DNA of 64,000 nucleotides, from positions 62,001 to 126,000 of the forward strand of contig NZ_JAPDDS010000010.1 in assembly GCF_025950085.1 (NCBI RefSeq). The letters are read 5' to 3'. A model generated the notes under the pieces. It saw only the letters and a program-made list of their open reading frames with translations. It was not told where the DNA came from and did no database searches. This document shows, piece by piece, positions 61,008 through 64,000 of the stretch; position 1 is the first letter of the stretch, and every line of letters starts with the position of its first letter. The DNA is from Luteolibacter flavescens (GTDB taxonomy: Bacteria; Verrucomicrobiota; Verrucomicrobiia; Verrucomicrobiales; Akkermansiaceae). A program made the position numbers and the translations under genes.

Positions 61008-61868
61008 ATGAGTCTGCTCCAAAAAATTCCGCTGATCGGCCAGGCCCGCCAGCGGGAAATGCTGAAGTCGGCCACCACCTTCACCTACTCCGAGACGCCG
61101 GAGGGGCCGCTGCAGGCGCACTTTTTCACGCCGGATGGATTCGAGCCGGGCGACAAGCGGCCGCTGATCATCTTCCTGCACGGCGGCTTTTGGGAAAGCC
61201 CGATGGCCACCCAGTTCGTGCCGCACTGCCTGCACTTCGCCCAACGGGGTTCCGTGACGGTGACGGTGGAAATGCGGGTCGGCTCGGTGCATCGCACCGG
61301 ACCGGTCGAGGCACTGGAGGACCTGAAGGAATTCCTGAAGTGGGTGAAGACCTACGAACCCCACTTCGGCGTGGACCCGTCGAAGGTGATCCTCGGCGGA
61401 GCTGCCGGCGGTGCCTTCACCGCGCTGGCGCTGGCGCTGCCGAAGCTCGGCAAGAACGACGTGGCCCCGGCCTACTCGCCCGCCGCCCTCCTGCTTTTCA
61501 GCACGCTGCTCGACCCCATCGTGCGCCCGCTGCTGGACCGCTTCCCGGACCATGCGACGGCCAAGCGGATGAGCCCGGTCAAGTCGGTGCGCCGCAAGGC
61601 CCCACCGATGATTCTCTTCCACGGCAAGAAGGACCGCCTCACGCCCTTCGCCACCGCGGAGAAATTCTACAAGTCGATGCGCTGGCGTCGGAACAAGATC
61701 GAACTGGTCGAGTATGAGAATGCCGATCACTCGTTCTTCAATTTCAACGTCTCCGACCAGCACTACGAGTGGAGCGTGACTGCCGCGGACCAGTTCCTGG
61801 TGGACCTGAAGATCCTCCCGCCGCCGCTGGTGATCGAGGAAGGCGTGGTGGAAGGCAGCGAGTCCTGA
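61008..61868 (+). CDS. alpha/beta-hydrolase-fold protein with Ala in place of nucleophile Ser
   Basis: I start at the ATG at 61008 (286 residues). The esterase/lipase fold is clear: oxyanion-hole HGGF (residues 58-61), strand and elbow VILGGAAGG, late Asp in HGKKDRLTPF and His in ENADHSFF. The elbow normally reads G-x-S-x-G, but residue 132 is Ala (codon GCT at 61401-61403), one base from a Ser codon. The rest of the catalytic framework is intact, so this is either a catalytically dead pseudo-esterase or a chain with a changed nucleophile. No signal peptide is seen. Confidence 0.85.
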   Translation: MSLLQKIPLIGQARQREMLKSATTFTYSETPEGPLQAHFFTPDGFEPGDKRPLIIFLHGGFWESPMATQFVPHCLHFAQRGSVTVTVEMRVGSVHRTGPVEALEDLKEFLKWVKTYEPHFGVDPSKVILGGAAGGAFTALALALPKLGKNDVAPAYSPAALLLFSTLLDPIVRPLLDRFPDHATAKRMSPVKSVRRKAPPMILFHGKKDRLTPFATAEKFYKSMRWRRNKIELVEYENADHSFFNFNVSDQHYEWSVTAADQFLVDLKILPPPLVIEEGVVEGSES

Positions 61869-61930
61869 CGCGACCTCGCGTCCGCCGGAGATTGCCTCGA
61901 CAATCCCCTGCTCTCGCCAAGGATCGTGCC

Positions 61931-64000
61931 GTGAGAATCCGCTCCGGCATCCTTTTCCTCGCATCGTTCCACTGCCTCCCACTCTCCGCCGCGGTCGATG
62001 GCTTCACGAAGGTGAAATCCTCCGGCGGCGTGACCGAGTACCGCATGGAGGCGAACGGCCTGACCGTCCTGCTCGCGCCCATGGAGCAGGTTCCCGCGGC
62101 GACCTTTTCCATCACCTACCGCGTCGGCTCGCGCGACGAGAGCTACGGCACCACCGGCTCGGCGCACCTGCTGGAGCACATGATGTTCAAGGGCACCCCA
62201 GCGCACAACAAGGAGGCGGGCAACGGGATCGACCAGACGCTCGAAGGCATCGGCGCGAGCACGAATGCCACCACCTCTTGGGACCGCACGAACTACGCCA
62301 CCACCCTGCCCGTGGAGCACCTCCCCGTGATCATCGGGCTGGAGGCGGACCGCATGCGGAATCTGCGTCTGCGCGAGGAGGACCGCCGACCGGAGATGCA
62401 GGTCGTGATGGATGAGTTCTTCCTCGCGGAAGACGACCCCGTCTCCGCGCTGGACCGCGAGATCTGGGCGACCGCCTACCAGGCGCATCCCTACCACCAC
62501 TCCGTGCTCGGCTGGCGCTCAGACGTGGAGACCGTGCCGATTTCCAAGCTACGGGAATTCTACGATGCCTACTACTGGCCGGACAATGCCACCGTGACCG
62601 TGACCGGCGGATTCCGCGATGAGGACACGGTCCTCCGCGAGATCCAGAGCCGCTTCGGAGCGATCCCGAAAGCTCCGCAGCCCATCCCCGTCGTGCGCAG
62701 CAAGGAGCCGCTGCAGACCGGACAGCGTCGTTTTGAAATGAAGCGCGCGGTGGAAAGCGGCGTCGTCACGATCGCCTTCAAGTCCCCCGAAGCCCGCCAC
62801 CCGGATTTCCCGGCGCTGATGGTGCTCTGCGACATCCTCGCGAACGGGCAGAACAGCCACTTCTACGAAAAGCTCACCGAGACCGGACTGGCCCTCGACA
62901 CCACCGCCGCACCGATGCCCACCGTGGACCCCTCGCTGCTGCTCATCACCTCGGAGCTCGCGGAGAACGCCACGCACGAGAAGACCGAGCAGGGCATCCG
63001 GAAAATCCTCCGCGAGATCATCGACAAGGGCGTGAACGAAACGGAGGTCCGCATCGCGAAGACCCGGCTGCTTGCCCAGGCGGGATTCGATCTCGATGGC
63101 ACCCACGCGCTGGACGCCGTCCTGACCGAGTCCATCGCCGCCGGGGACTGGACGATCTACCAAACCCGCGGGGAGGCCCTGAAAAAAGTCAGCGCCGCCG
63201 ATGTCCAGCGCGTTGCCAAGGACTGGCTGCGCGAAGATCGCAGCACGGTCGGCTGGCTCGTGCCGGATGAAGCGGCACCGGCGGCCAAGGCTGCACCGGC
63301 ACCGGAAGTGGCCGCCGCCGAGATCGCGCCCCTGCTTCTCCCTGAGCCGCCGCCTGCAGCCGAGGCTGAGGGGCATAAGATCGCCTCGCGGGTCGTCCGC
63401 GGGACCGTCGCCGGATTGGATCTGGTGGTCTGTCCGTCCGGACACAATGGCGTCGTCCACCTGACCGGATCGCTGCACGTGGGGTCACCGGCGGACCAGC
63501 CTGTCGCGTCCTTCGTAGCCGCGATGATCGAGCGCGGCACCTTGAAGCACGACGCCACGAAGATCGGCGAGATGCTGGATGAAACCGGCTCGACTCTCGA
63601 ATTTGACGTCCGCGACGGCTTCCTCCATTTCACCGGCCGCTGCTTCGCCGACCACCTGCCGCGATTGCTCTCCCTGCTCGCCGAGCAACTCCGCGAGCCG
63701 TCTTTCCCGGAAAAGGAAGTCGGACTCATCCGCGACCAGCTTCTCTCTGAGATCGCGCTCAGCCGCTCGAATACCGGCGAGCAGGCAAATCTCGCCTTCA
63801 ATCGCGCCCTCCACCCCGCCGGGCACGCCGACCGTCTGCCGGATGCCGACGAATCCGCGGCCCGGATCAAGGCGATCCGCCGCGACGACCTGATCGCATT
63901 CCACAAGCAGTGGTTCGGCCCGGCCTCCGCCGTGGTGGTCATCACCGGCGATGCACAGCCCGGCGCTTGCCGGGAGCTGGTGGAGAAGTCTTTCGGGGAC
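61931..64000 (+). CDS. M16-family zinc peptidase, 3' end outside window
   Basis: The start is a GTG at 61931 with AAGGA 7 nt upstream; 690 residues are visible and the frame runs off the window. A signal peptide covers about residues 1-21. The inverted zinc motif HLLEH is at residues 79-83 (His, Glu, His), with the second-ligand region after NATTSWDRTNY. A second M16 lobe begins at about 480, so the protein is a two-domain, pitrilysin/PqqL-like processing peptidase. It would cut peptides in the periplasm. Confidence 0.93.
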   Translation, partial: MRIRSGILFLASFHCLPLSAAVDGFTKVKSSGGVTEYRMEANGLTVLLAPMEQVPAATFSITYRVGSRDESYGTTGSAHLLEHMMFKGTPAHNKEAGNGIDQTLEGIGASTNATTSWDRTNYATTLPVEHLPVIIGLEADRMRNLRLREEDRRPEMQVVMDEFFLAEDDPVSALDREIWATAYQAHPYHHSVLGWRSDVETVPISKLREFYDAYYWPDNATVTVTGGFRDEDTVLREIQSRFGAIPKAPQPIPVVRSKEPLQTGQRRFEMKRAVESGVVTIAFKSPEARHPDFPALMVLCDILANGQNSHFYEKLTETGLALDTTAAPMPTVDPSLLLITSELAENATHEKTEQGIRKILREIIDKGVNETEVRIAKTRLLAQAGFDLDGTHALDAVLTESIAAGDWTIYQTRGEALKKVSAADVQRVAKDWLREDRSTVGWLVPDEAAPAAKAAPAPEVAAAEIAPLLLPEPPPAAEAEGHKIASRVVRGTVAGLDLVVCPSGHNGVVHLTGSLHVGSPADQPVASFVAAMIERGTLKHDATKIGEMLDETGSTLEFDVRDGFLHFTGRCFADHLPRLLSLLAEQLREPSFPEKEVGLIRDQLLSEIALSRSNTGEQANLAFNRALHPAGHADRLPDADESAARIKAIRRDDLIAFHKQWFGPASAVVVITGDAQPGACRELVEKSFGD

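Overview
The window looks like chromosome from a GC-rich, diderm member of the Verrucomicrobiota, probably Verrucomicrobiales and Luteolibacter-like. Pointers are a PEP-CTERM-type sorting tail at 29513, a secretin and pseudopilin operon, a TonB-dependent receptor, a GH78 rhamnosidase, and exported proteins carrying a small terminal module of a kind often seen in this phylum. The species assignment is inference; nothing here is a ribosomal RNA marker. About 45 genuine genes are packed with frequent 4-nt ATGA overlaps. No rRNA, tRNA or CRISPR array was seen.

Layout. 1-3.8 kb: gene tail, small membrane protein, exported alpha-L-rhamnosidase. 4.1-9.0 kb (minus): compact operon of a WXG100-like protein, a coiled-coil protein, a 70-residue protein and a large FtsK/SpoIIIE-type ATPase, resembling a minimal type VII secretion system. 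9.1-10.7 kb: aat and an Hsp33-like protein. 10.7-16.0 kb: two paralogous membrane proteins with a visible duplication scar, then a translationally coupled set (GpgS-type glucosyltransferase, GNAT, GT-B glycosyltransferase, HAD) that may make a glucosylglycerate-type solute. 16.0-20.4 kb (minus): TrhO-RluA fusion and an ECF42-like sigma factor with DGPF/YCII and DUF1428 partners. 20.6-22.5 kb: rpsB and tsf with terminators.

22.6-24.4 kb: an IS110-family element whose non-coding end folds into a bridge RNA. Its two target-guide segments can be read directly and match the two insertion flanks next to a CT core. The element interrupts one of two inverted copies of a dispersed intergenic repeat. 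24.4-28.4 kb: TPR membrane protein, TPR-AAA+ ATPase and a divergent beta-propeller-like protein. 28.5-32.4 kb: cobalamin riboswitch controlling a DUF4465 PEP-CTERM protein, a BtuB-like receptor and a further exported protein. 32.5-39.2 kb: DUF432-MscS pair, DUF5362-like protein, Lhr-type helicase with PdeM nuclease, and a divergent HxlR/QorB-type pair. 39.4-43.0 kb: exported coiled-coil/TPR protein and a diheme peroxidase.

43.1-53.0 kb (minus): type II secretion operon (GspG, H, I, J, K, L-like, M-like, a GspC/PilP-position protein, secretin, TPR protein) without GspE/GspF, preceded by a strong leader hairpin. 53.2-64.0 kb: lipoprotein MsrA, Aas-like acyl-activating protein, exported hypotheticals, a seven-repeat cadherin-like surface protein, an alpha/beta hydrolase lacking its nucleophile serine, and the start of an M16 peptidase cut by the window end.
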